Source: Crambe crambe (lineage: Eukaryota; Porifera; Demospongiae; Poecilosclerida; Crambeidae). Taken from it: DNA of 64,000 nt. Shown here in pieces: positions 11,403-20,993 of the stretch. The DNA is taken from contig OZ004582.1 of the NCBI GenBank assembly GCA_963924555.1, positions 1,798,001-1,862,000 on the forward strand, read 5' to 3'. Positions within the stretch are counted from its first letter, which is position 1; the number at the start of each line of letters is the position of its first letter. Made by a program: the position numbers and the translations under genes. The notes below the pieces were generated by a model. The model worked only from the letters and a program-made list of their open reading frames with translations, was not told the DNA's origin and ran no database searches.

Positions 11403-11779
11403 ATGAACAATACCAAATGTTTCATCTCATCATTTTCTTGTGTATCATAACCATTTTCCTCACAAATCAAAGAATCATCTTCATTGTCTTCATCAACATT
11501 TATTGTTACATTTTGTTCTTGTAGAGAAGGTACTAAGTTCAGAACTTCCCTGTGTTTGCGGTACAGATGTTTCTTAAATGAATAGAAATTAGTGTAGGTC
11601 CTGGGGCATTCTTCAATTCCACAAATAGTGTGAAAATTTGGATCGTGGGCGTGTACAGCAGCCATATGGCGCAATACTAGCTTAAAAGTAGGCGCTGCAT
11701 ATCTGTGACAAATCCAACAGGTAACCTTCATCTTTATGACATGTACTATTACTATGGCATCGATAGTGCGCATGCGCAT
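11379..11779 (-). CDS. C2H2 zinc-finger protein, first exon (transposon gene)
   Basis: The frame starts at 11779 (or at an internal Met at 11731). It encodes KVTCWICHRYAAPTFKLVLR followed by HMAAVHAH, then CGIEECPRTYTNFYSFKKHL with YRKH: two C2H2 fingers, the second CX4C...HX4H. An acidic tail follows (NVDEDNEDDS). Such double fingers commonly open proteins encoded by animal DNA transposons. Downstream exons are missing because the sequence breaks at about 11402. The gene is divergent from, and overlaps by 8 bp, the plus-strand gene starting at 11772. Confidence 0.6.
11767..11778. promoter_or_regulatory. palindrome TGCGCATGCGCA at a divergent start (NRF1-like site)
   Basis: The perfect 12-bp palindrome TGCGCATGCGCA matches the consensus recognised by NRF1-type factors in animals (GCGCATGCGC core). 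The two outward genes have start codons inside or touching it (plus ATG at 11772, minus ATGs at 11779 and 11773). This suggests a bidirectional core promoter whose binding site also supplies start codons. Use in this organism is inferred. Confidence 0.45.
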
Positions 11780-12997
11780 ATGGGCCGAAAAGCAGCTGCT
11801 GACATCTTACCTCGAGGATCTAGAAACGAATGGAATAGCCGCTGCTGCACTGACCGATAAGCTTGTAAGTAAGTAGCTAGCATAGCCAATAGACGTGTGT
11901 GTGTTACTAGCCAGGTTGATTATTCTTTTTATATCTGTTAAATAATAGGTAAGAATGACATCAGTGACTGTTCTTGTTACCTAATTTTGGATAAGAAGAA
12001 ACTCGTAAAAATTCCCCTCAATCATAAAGTTGATAGCGACTTACAATTTTTAACAGGAGAGTTCATAAAGCTATTTTCTGTTGAAGACAGCTCTAATGTT
12101 TCAGTGACTTTTCAACAATATGATAGTGGATGGGATGAATATATTGATCTTGATTTGACCGATACTCTTCTGCATAAGGACAAGGTTAAGGCTATTGTAA
12201 CTTCAAAGACATCAAGTGGTATGCATGAAACACTACCAGTGTCACGCTGTTACGATTTATCACCTTCTTCAGACACATTCAGTGATGTAAGTAATTGAAT
12301 TAAATAGAAACTTATTAGTACTAGTAATATGCCAATTATTTAACTTATATATAAAAGGTAGGGCTCACAATAACAGTCAGTCACAGGACATTTTCTGGTC
12401 AATTTCTTCATTTGTTCAGTCATTTTCTGCCTTTATCCGACCAATTTTCCTATTATAGCTATACATTTAAAACTGCTATTAGATAATCATGTCCTGAGTG
12501 TTGTTACTGTGAGCCCTGAAAAGGTTTGCGTTTTAATACTGGCTATATCATTTCTCTCTTTTAGTCTGCATCAGTAGATACACCAACTGCTTCAAGAGTC
12601 AGCATGCATCGCAGAACGTGTCTTCTGGAAGATGATTCAAATAGCTCTGAGGGTGATGATGGTGGTGTTAAACCCCTTCAAGTCCAACTTGCTGCTGTGA
12701 AGAAAAGAAAGCTTGTCAAGAGTGAAGATGACAATATACCATTGCCTGACCCCTTTCCTCTCCCCAAGAATTATCGATCTGATGTAGAAATTGCACTGAA
12801 ATCGGGAGAACTTACTCAAGAAACTAGAAGCACCTTTTTATCTGCAGTTGCTTCAGCAATGCTAAATTACAAAAAATATCCAAGTAAAGATGACCACTGC
12901 TGCATTGCTCGAAGCATCATAGTGAAGTATCCATTTATGAAGTCACCAGTAGGAGCAACATATGTAAGTATTAACTGTAGTTTCCTGCTTCCAGGTC

Positions 12998-13031
<34 letters not shown>

Positions 13032-15653
13032 CTAACCGGTGACCTGCTTTCGGGTCTTGTAGGCAGAATCATTGTGTATGTGTGTTTCTGACCGGCGACC
13101 TGCTTTCGGGTCTTGTAGGCAGAATCATTGTGTATGTGTGTTTCTGACCGGCGACCTGGCGACCTGCTTTCGGGTCTTGTAGGCAGAAGCATTGTGTATG
13201 TGTGTTTCTGATCGGCGACCTGCTTTGGGTCTTGTAGGCAGAAGCATTGTGTATGTGTGTTTCTGACCGGCGACCTACTTTCGGGTCTTGTAGGCAGAAT
13301 CATTGTGTATGTGTGTTTCTGACCGGCGACCTGCTTTCGGGTCTTGTAGGCAGAATTAGTGTTGTGTATGTATGTGTATTTCTGACCGGCAACCTGCTTT
13401 CGGGTCTTGTAGGCAGAATTAAGTGTTGTGTGTGTTTCTGACCGGCAACCTACTTCAGGTCTTGTGGGATGAAGTGTGTGTTTACTGTGTACCTATCTGT
13501 GCGATAACTAGGTATCATTTCAATGATGTATTACCTTTATTTTGTAGGGAGGTATAGTGAAATCATTGAGTGACAGGTTCAAAGAGTTTCGGCGGAAGAA
13601 AAAACCACGAAAGCCAAGAGATTCTAACCCTTCCCAAGTTTTGGTGGCTGCTAAACCAAAGTCCCCTGGTATCACTTGTCCTATCACCTCTCCACAAATT
13701 CCTCGAGGAGAGGATAAAACATCTTTTAATAGACACAATAATGTGCTAAAAGCTGAGTGGAAAAAGAAATCACATAACCAGAGCCTCGTGGATGAATTGA
13801 TGGAGCAGTCATTTGCAATGCGTTGGGATGATCTCCACTCAGAGAGCCACGACCTTGACTCAGTATTTGATAGTTATCCTTTTCTTCAAAGCAACAGCCA
13901 TGTAAGTTGATCATTGGGTACAGTAGAATCTTGGTTATCTGGACCTCAGCACCTTGATTATCTGGCACATGGCAAATTAACAATATTCTTAACAATTTTG
14001 GTGTGTGTCAAATAGAATTGCCATGGAAAATAATACTCTTTCACCTATCCAGATAACCGAGGTTCTATACTGTAGTCAACTATATCAGTCAACATGTACT
14101 TTTCACTTTTCTCGTGGGCTGCTGCTAATCAAAATTTTTATAGCTAGCTCTCTAGGTTATTTTTGAGCTTCCAATTCCGCTTTCATGCAGTGCTCACTCT
14201 TTTTTTTTTTAATGTAGCTGATCAGAGATCTTGGGAGATATCTGAAGTGTGACATTGTGAAGCAGTCAGATGAAAGGTTGAACATGATTGTTCCAAAAAT
14301 ATTGAGACAAGCAAAGCTTGAAATGGTTAGCAACACACGTTTGAAAAATGCTGTAAAAGACCTTGATATTGACGGTGAGTGTAGGTACGTAGCTATAGGC
14401 TTGCATACAAAGAAAAAATTTTTTGGTGGAAGTCAGGACACGCATGCTTATTACTAGCTATTAATCAGAATATCTACTCTAATATGATGCATGGATCCCC
14501 TTGCCCTGGTGAAGCCTCTGTGGCTAGCTATAGCTATAGATTATTGTTTAAATTTAATATTTTTATAAAATAACTCTTGCAGATTTTAATATCCCTGTGG
14601 CCATAATGTGCTTAGTGTATATGCTTCCAGATGTAAGGACAAAGCCAGATAGTAATAAAGTTATCTTCTTTACTGAGGTAAATTAATCACTATGGGAGTG
14701 TACTAGCTAGCTGTGACAGATTCCATGACCCATATGTAATGACTATTTTGTATTGTGAAAAATTATGACTAAAATACAGTTTAAAGTATTGTTTTGGACA
14801 GCAGTTTTTCAAATAAAACTTTTGCCAAATTTTCCCACTATACTTTATAATAATAATCATGTATACATGCTGCACATGTGCACTCCAAAGAATGTAGCAT
14901 GAATGAGCAAAAAATTCAAAGCAAGTAATAATTAATGACAGTAGATCCTCACTAACTTAACAGCGCTCTGTCACAGGGTGCATTTTGAACTTTGAACTTT
15001 TGTGTGTAATTGTAAGTCAGCAAGAGTAACCTAGTTTCAAGTTAATGAGGATCTACTGTAATAAGTTTTGAGTTCATAATTAACAACACAGTAATGAGAG
15101 TATGGCTTTTCTCCTTTTGCTCTCATTGCTCTTCATATAACTCCTAGACTGGATCAGAACTTTCTCACTTTCTTTTGGTTTGCTCTCTCATATCCCTAAT
15201 GTTTACAGTAGTTTGGCTCACTAATCTTAAATGTAGAATTGCTTCAGTGCACATGTGTAACTATCACCAACATTCTTTCTATTAGTTTGGTGTGATACAT
15301 AATTATGACTGTGTTTTGTTTTTTGTTTTGTTTTTTAATCTAGGGTGCTGCTAATGTTGAAGGTATTGCCAAAGATAACAAGTTACTGAATCCATATAAT
15401 AATAATGGTTATTGGATCTCCGAAGGACCAGGACCAGGCTTTTTTAGTGATCGATGCAAAAGTTATAATGGAAGTTCGTATTCCTATGATTCCGTTATTG
15501 CTAATGGCATCTTTTTTTGTCTTTGATATATGTTATACTCCAACCTGTTCAAACTTTTACTCGTTTATGGAAGTTATTGTCATGAATTATCCTATTGATA
15601 AGGCCCCGGCCTCTGTCAAACATTTGTATACTAGTTTATTGTCCAAGAACTGA
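11772..15653 (+). CDS. transposon-borne multi-exon protein, SAMD3-like family (tentative)
   Basis: Seven exons with clean GT..AG borders: 11772-11868 (MRIWAEKQLLTSYLEDLETN, SAM-like helix), 11949-12286 (VKIPLNHKVDSDLQFLTGEF), 12565-12963 (PFPLPKNYRSDVEIALKSGE, then FLSAVASAMLNYKKYPSKDD, SIIVKYPFMKSPVGATY), 13548-13901 (SLSDRFKEFRRKKKPRKPRD), 14218-14374, 14583-14677 (VAIMCLVYMLPDVRTKPDSN) and 15344-15653. The C-terminus reads DQAFLVIDAKVIMEV and FFVFDICYTPTCSNFYSFME. Phases agree through exon 6. In exon 7 the frame changes within an ATAATAATA run near 15395, so the copy is probably inactive. The layout matches a family I recall from fish and corals annotated as SAMD3-like; this is from memory, and no function is known to me. 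Confidence 0.6.
12998..13490. repeat. intronic minisatellite, about 58-bp unit
   Basis: Seven to eight tandem units inside intron 3 of the SAMD3-like gene. The unit is made of TTTCTGACCGGCGACCTGCT, TTCGGGTCTTGTAGGCAGAA and a TGTGTATGTG linker, preceded by a (GT)n run at about 13000-13030. Units differ by small indels. Confidence 0.9.
13919..14074. mobile_element. short MITE with TACAGTAGA termini
   Basis: The left end TACAGTAGAATCTTGGTTAT is matched by the inverted right end ATAACCGAGGTTCTATACTG, giving an element of about 156 bp without coding capacity in intron 4. One-ended relatives are seen at 49612 (AGTAGACCCTTGGTTATCTG) and near 47460-47525. Confidence 0.7.
14938..15059. mobile_element. 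short MITE with ACAGTAGATCCTCA termini
   Basis: ACAGTAGATCCTCACTAACT at the left is inverted as AGTTAATGAGGATCTACTGT at the right, with about 80 bp between. It has the same ACAGTAGA start as the MITE at 13919 and is probably of the same family group. It lies in intron 6. Confidence 0.7.
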
Positions 15654-15668
15654 CCATGATTCTCAGTT

Positions 15669-15671
<3 letters not shown>

Positions 15672-15730
<59 letters not shown>
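15672..15730. repeat. (ATT)n microsatellite
   Basis: About 19 ATT units without interruption. A second (ATT)n run lies at 38988-39027. Confidence 0.95.
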
Positions 15731-15945
15731 TTCAATTTTCAGCTGGGCTACTAATAAGAGTGTGTGATGAACCCACCAATATAAGTGTGCAAAACACACA
15801 GATTAATGGTGTGTGAGGAACGCTTATAATAGTGGTGTGTTAAGCACACTTCAAAAAGTGTGTCTATTGGGACAAAGCTGACACACCACATTAGGTGTGA
15901 GGTGCCCACTTTTTTTTTTACAGTGTACCATTATTGTTACTGTAG

Positions 15946-16888
15946 GCTGGATAAGAAATTGAAAGAGATTGAACGAAAACATCTCATATCTGCCAGGTGG
16001 ATGCCAATGGATGCTGAATACATCCAATGTGAACAGCAACTCATTGCTAACAAGAGGGAGCAGCTATTATTAGGAATTTGGAAAGCCTCACGGAGGCGAA
16101 TGTTTTTACTGAAGCTGAAGTCAAAGTATGCAGGTACACAGTAACATGATAGGTGGTTCTGGAGTTAGATAGAATAATCCAGCTATAGATCAGCATAGGA
16201 GCCATGCAGCATGAGATGCATGTGCCCCCTTTCCGAAGTCTACATTTTATTCATTTATAATTTACAGATGGTCAAAAGATTGTTGCAAGACTATAATGAC
16301 TGCCGTCCTGTACATAATATTACCATTGCTATGGCCTTAGACCCTTCTGTGGTTGTAAAGGAGTGTGACCGATTTGGAAATTTTGACAGTAGAAAGCATC
16401 AGATGATAGAAGCACATTTAACAATCTGTCGATCTAAAGAAGAATTCGAACTATTGAAAGATGAGGCTTGCAATGTTGTTCAGTTTTATTCTGAAAAGAA
16501 GAAGTTTATTATGATTGATTGTTTGCATTTTTTGAGCTATAATAATTATAAACCTCATTAATATAATCATGGCTACTTGTGATAGGTAAATACCCTTTCT
16601 TGCAATGAGCCAGTGCAGCTCTTCTTTTCAGTAAGCTCTTTTCTGAGTGTGGCAATGCTCTCCATATCGATTTTTTGCTGTTTTTTGAGGTTCTTTAGGA
16701 TGAACTTATGCTTCGGGCACAACACTCTGATAGGTTGGTGTCTTCTTAAACAGTTGGGGACTAGGGTTGAGAACCTGCTGAAGAAGAGCCTTCATACATA
16801 CCAAACTATTAACAATGAAGATCAGTTGCCTTATGTTTCAGATGATTCTTCAGGATCTGATGATGACTCAAGCTATTTCGAAACTTAA
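15946..16888 (+). pseudogene. KDZ transposase copy 1, C-terminal part
   Basis: After the CACTG element KDZ coding resumes behind an acceptor TTACTGTAG: LDKKLKEIERKHLISARWMP, then AEYIQCEQQLIANKREQLLL and ASRRRMFLLKLKSKYA (to 16132), a short intron, VKRLLQDYNDCRPVHN, HLTICRSKEEFELLKDEACN and VVQFYSEKK (16267-16500). A last frame near 16770-16888 ends in a Ser/Asp-rich tail DDSSGSDDDSSYFET. Compared with copy 2, the exons for YDVACILSKHL and the ERLWS motif are absent, so the middle of the transposase was lost. Confidence 0.8.
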
Positions 16889-17043
16889 GTACTCATCACT
16901 GTATTCACAATCATGTACTTTGTCCCATATTTTATGTAATAATGTTGGTACTATAACAGTGGGTAATAAGTGTTGGCGGCATGCACTTATAATAATGAAC
17001 TCGAGTTGCACAATAATCATTACCACAATAATTTTAAAAGGTG

Positions 17044-19190
17044 TCAATGTGACTCTTTTGCAAGTTGGTCAAGGTCATTATTACATGCCGTACATCTCCA
17101 CTTTGCTTTCTGTGATGGTTCAGTTTTGATACCCATACAGTCTTGGTGGTACCAAATGAGACAGAAGTCACACATAATCATAGGTAGTGATTCATCATTT
17201 GGCATCTTGCATAAACAGTAGACTTTTTCCACCACGGTATGTCGAATGCGAGTACCCAAATGGATTTTTCTTTCACCAACACATGTACAGGGGAATAGTG
17301 ATAAATGTTGCTCATCCAGACATTTTAATAAGTGTTGTCGCAGACACAATACATCCCAGTTATATTTAACTGGGTCTGCACCACCCAGAGCTAACTGTGT
17401 GGCTGATGCTATGACATACAACCCACAATCATTAGAATTAGTTTGAATTTTAACATTCATAATCTGAAACCGTACGCTATGGATACTAGCAAGTGGCTTA
17501 AAGAAAGAGCAAATCATCCGTACTGTCAAAGGGCTTATGGATGGTGTTCCACTGCTATCGTATATATTGGATACCGTCACCCAGTGATTTCTGTTGATAT
17601 GCAAAATTTGAATGAAAGGGCCTATAGGGAGTGAACGAAACGTTTTGCACAACTGAATCCAAATATACTGCTGTTGGACTGTACTTTGAGCAATGATTGT
17701 GCAGCACAAATGATACTGTCGGTTAACCATGCAGTAGAACTCTCCAGATAAACCGATCCTCTGGCCACAGTTTGAGTTGCGGGATTCACATTTTTGGTGG
17801 ATGTGGGGGAGATGTATGATGCTCAGAAGGTGAGTTTGTTGTGAGCAGATTATGAAGGACTGACTACAGTTTCTGGGAGGTTGTTGACAAGACTGATCAG
17901 TGCAAGACCCTGATACCATAGGAAGTTGTAACTAATTTTATATCGGTAAAATTAGAGAACTAACCATGGCCAGACTGCTTAGTACTTGACTTTTTGAGGC
18001 GGTCTGGAGGTGGGAGTTTATTATTAGCATCTGATTTAGAATAAAAATGTAACAGCAGTGAAAGGAGGCATATTAGAAAACTATTAGTACTTGACTTTTT
18101 GATGTGGTCTGGAGGTGGGAGTTTACTGTTACCATCTGATTTAGAATAAAAGTGTAACAGAGGCATTATTAGAAAACTAACCATGGCCAGACTACTTGAC
18201 TTATAACAGCAGTCAGGCATATTAGAGAACTAACCATGGCCAGACTGCTTAGTACTTGACTGTTTGAGGCGGTCTGGAGGTGGGAGTTTACTATTAGCAT
18301 CTGATTTAGAATAAAAATGTAACAGCAGTGAGGCATATTAGAGAACTAACCATGGCCAGACTGCTTAGTACTTGACTGTTTGAGGCGGTCTGGAGGTGGG
18401 AGTTTACTGATTTAGAATAAAAATGTAACAGCAGTGAAAGGAGGCATATTAGAAAACTAACCATGGCCAGACTGCTTAGTCTGATTGAGACAAAAATTAA
18501 AGGGCATATAAGCAGCACTTGTAACAAACCTTGGCTGGACTGCTTAACAAACTTCGGCTGAAGAACCATGGTACAATCTGAAGTACTTGCAGCTTGGGCA
18601 TCATCTTCAAAAAATCCAAAGGCCATTGCCCGATAACCTAGCTGTTCAAGGTTCCTAAACTGAGAAATTATTAACCTTGAGTAACATCCAACATTTTGAC
18701 GATCTACGTACATTCTCAGTAATGAAGTGCCAGAGTTGCATGGTTGTTATTTGCATACCTTCATACCCCAACACCGAATAGTATGTATAACATAGTGAAT
18801 AGACCATAATATTATACTAACCTGAGATTGAATTTTTTTGAAAACCTTAGCACCTTCCTTCTTTATGTCTCTCACTGACATCAACTCTGGCTCTTTATCA
18901 CCCTCCTCCTCCTCTACCTCATTCAAAATCTCCACTCTTCAATGGATAGGTCACGATAGAGATCACTGGCTACTTTATTAAAGTTTCCAGGACCTTCTTT
19001 CATGGCTACCTTTCCACCTCAGGATACTATATTCATAATAAAGTGATGAAGGTTATGTTTTATGTATACTTACAATCACTCTCTCCAAAATGTTTCAAGT
19101 ATTTCTGCCAACGAGACTGCTTTGGTTTCATTTTAACTGGAACTTTTGCAGTTTCGGGCCTTTTGGTGTGTCTAATTTTATGCCTTTTCT
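17044..19190 (-). pseudogene. KDZ partner gene: HMG-like region, Ulp1 protease and PHD finger
   Basis: Read from 19190 downward: a basic exon (KRHKIRHTKRPETAKVPVKM, SRWQKYLKHFGESD), an HMG-box-like exon (GPGNFNKVASDLYRDLSIEE, a frameshift, then LMSVRDIKKEGAKVFKKIQS), LEQLGYRAMAFGFFEDDAQA, a repeated mini-exon region (17960-18530), and a long last exon. That exon holds an Ulp1-type SUMO/ubiquitin-like protease: WLTDSIICAAQSLLK in one frame, then after a shift the catalytic His in NRNHWVTVSNI and Gln/Cys in QTNSNDCGLYVIAS. A C-terminal PHD finger follows (VYCLCKMPNDESLPMIMCDF, CLIWYHQDCMGI, WRCTAC). It converges on KDZ copy 1 with about 150 bp between the ends. The protease triad residues are present but the frame is broken. 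Confidence 0.75.
17960..18530 (-). repeat. tandem exon-plus-intron units in the Ulp1-PHD gene
   Basis: About six units of roughly 110-120 bp. On the minus strand each full unit has an acceptor (TTCTAAATCAG), a 66-nt exon-like block (KLPPPDRLKKSSTKQSGH and variants) and a donor (ATGGTTAGTT), so an exon and its intron have been duplicated together. The 66-nt length keeps the frame. Two units are truncated or lack a splice site. Confidence 0.7.
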
Positions 19191-19544
19191 TAAGAATCCA
19201 TCTCTGCAAGGGTATAATATTTTTATGTGCAAAACTGCATAACTATGATGCTTGTAGCATAGCTATAAAATTTCCACTACCAATGATGTGGGCACCCACA
19301 CTAATGTATATTACTATGGCTTAATGGAGAGCTGATGAAGTTCCTCATGCAATGGAATCTGAGCTAACGGTCACCTACTATATAGCAGTCAGGGGGAAAC
19401 TTTCATCTGAAACCTGCCTACAGTGTGGGCCACAAAACAGAAGGTCACTTTTGGAACACAAATATTCTTTTTCATGCTGTTGTTGTTCTGTGAGAACAAT
19501 TTATCATTGCAGTACATTTTGAGATGAAGGAGAATTCTTGTACC

Positions 19545-19715
19545 TTTTCGACTTTTGCAAGGTCCACATCCCTGGACACGACGTGCCCTGAAGAAGGAGC
19601 ACTTTCGTGGCTTCAGCTTGAGGCCAGCATCAGAGATTCATTGCAAACTAGCTGGAGGTAGTGAAGATGCCCATGGAAATCCTTCCCCCAAATGATGATG
19701 TCATCCATATGTGTG
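19545..19715 (-). pseudogene. Ty3/gypsy reverse transcriptase scrap
   Basis: Read from 19715 downward: YMDDIIIWGKDFHGHLHYLQ (the catalytic Y-x-D-D box), then after a shift AGLKLKPRKCSFF, then GHVVSRDVDLAKVEKV. This is the palm region of a gypsy-type RT. It is cut off exactly where a MITE end begins at 19716. Confidence 0.75.
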
Positions 19716-19855
19716 ACCGGCTCTGGGAAAACCCTCCGTCCGGAGAAAATTTAAAAATTTTTGTTATGGTAAAATTTATTATCTCTACGGCCCTTTGGCT
19801 CTTTATTGCGCAAATTTCAAAGCTATAGCTTTTATGACGCCTGAGGAAGGGAGTA
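19716..19855. mobile_element. one-ended copy of the TGTGACCGGC MITE
   Basis: It begins TGTGACCGGCTCTGGGAAAA and matches, over about 135 bp, the reverse complement of the right end of the element at 39863-40482 (including CCCTTTGGCTCTTTATTGCG). Similarity stops after GACGCCTGAGGAA; the other end was not found. Confidence 0.75.
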
Positions 19856-20401
19856 TCTAAAACACGAACCGGACCAGCGCGCACCGGAAGCATGCCGCGG
19901 CCGCGCGCGGGTACCGAATGTAGTGCGCATGGGCATTGTATGACTTCAGAACACGTGTCGGGTTGAGTGAAGATCATTTTTAGTACTTTGAAGCCCACTT
20001 ATCCAGCTATTAAACCAAAAGCAGAAGAGATATATTTGCATCTACTTAATTGTGACAAAACTAAAGGTAAATCTAAATTCATAGCTCTACAAGTAAGAAT
20101 TGGTTAGCTATAATTATATATTCATATATTCATAACTCTGGCTGCAGACAGAACCAAACTGATACCTAAAAGTGACCCCAAAGTCAAAAAAAGCTATTAT
20201 TTCACTCTTTTGCCCTCGGATCCAGACGATAGGTTCAAGAAACATGTTTATTTTCTGGTTCATGAGCAGCAACAAAGAAGAGCTGTATTGGTGCACTACA
20301 TAGGTGATGAAAGCAAGGCAGTCCCTTTTCCACACCAAAATTCTAAATATAGCCAGAATTTCTATCGTACTTGCCCTTCTCATACATTACATCTTTCCCT
20401 G

Positions 20402-20764
20402 TTTGATGGTTTTTGAGATGTGGTATTATGGTAGTAACCCCTTAATGACTTGACGGAATTCGAAGAATTTCAAATATGTTGTGGGGATGTTATACAGATG
20501 TAATTTCATATAATTCCCCCTGATGGTTTTCGAGATATGGTATTATGGTAATAACCCCTTAATGACTTGAGGGAATTGGAAGAATTTCAAATATGTTGTG
20601 GGGAATTACCAGTACGTTATACATATGCAATTTCATAGAATTCCCCCTGATGGTTTTTGAGATATGGTATTATGGTAATAACCCCTTAATGACTTAACGG
20701 AATTCAAATATGTTGTATGGAATTACTAGTATGTCATATATATTATGTAATTTCATAGAAATCC
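20402..20764. repeat. three tandem copies of a 120-125 bp unit
   Basis: Units start at about 20402, 20520 and 20645 with TGATGGTTTTTGAGATATGG and contain AACCCCTTAATGACTT. The third unit has lost a short block. No coding potential. Confidence 0.85.
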
Positions 20765-20889
20765 CTTTTCTTATTAAGGAGTTATAACCGTTTGTCATCA
20801 TTGAGAGATACCTATACAAGTCCTGTATAGGGGGCGCGCACACATTGCCAGAGTGAATAGAAGAAAACAAATAACAAAATGACCAAAAA

Positions 20890-20976
20890 AAAAAGTCGTA
20901 ACTTTGCTTTTGGAACGACAACAACAAACACGTCGTAACTTTGCAAATTATTTTTGGAACAACAACAACAAACACG
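20890..20976. repeat. short direct duplication
   Basis: GTCGTAACTTTGC followed by TTTTGGAACGACAACAACAA occurs twice, about 40 bp apart, just beyond the truncated 3' end of the Helitron helicase. Confidence 0.7.
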
Positions 20977-20993
20977 TTAGGATAGGAATGGTC

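Larger units (their letters stand above)
10104..15925. mobile_element. 5.8-kb DNA transposon with CACTGTAAAAA termini, nested in KDZ copy 1
   Basis: The left end CACTGTAAAAAC and the right end TTTTTACAGTG are inverted repeats, each flanked by TA (10102-10103 and 15926-15927). About 200 bp inside each end is packed with GTGTG/CACAC words (10120-10310 and 15760-15910), the subterminal repeat pattern typical of CACTA/CMC-type elements. The interior carries two divergent genes (C2H2 on minus, SAM-like/unknown on plus), a truncated coiled-coil frame, a minisatellite and two MITEs. No transposase catalytic domain was recognised. The CMC assignment rests on termini and subterminal repeats only. KDZ coding resumes just outside at 15946. 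Confidence 0.7.

Noticed and set aside
12971-13303. Repeated protein with PTRPESRSP words
   Set aside because: Produced by the intronic minisatellite; no splice or start context and units differ by frame-breaking indels.
15587-15799. Long poly-Asn reading frame
   Set aside because: It is the minus-strand reading of the (ATT)n microsatellite, not a gene.
17044-17446. Plus-strand frames overlapping the Ulp1-PHD exon
   Set aside because: The minus strand has full domain motifs; plus frames have none.
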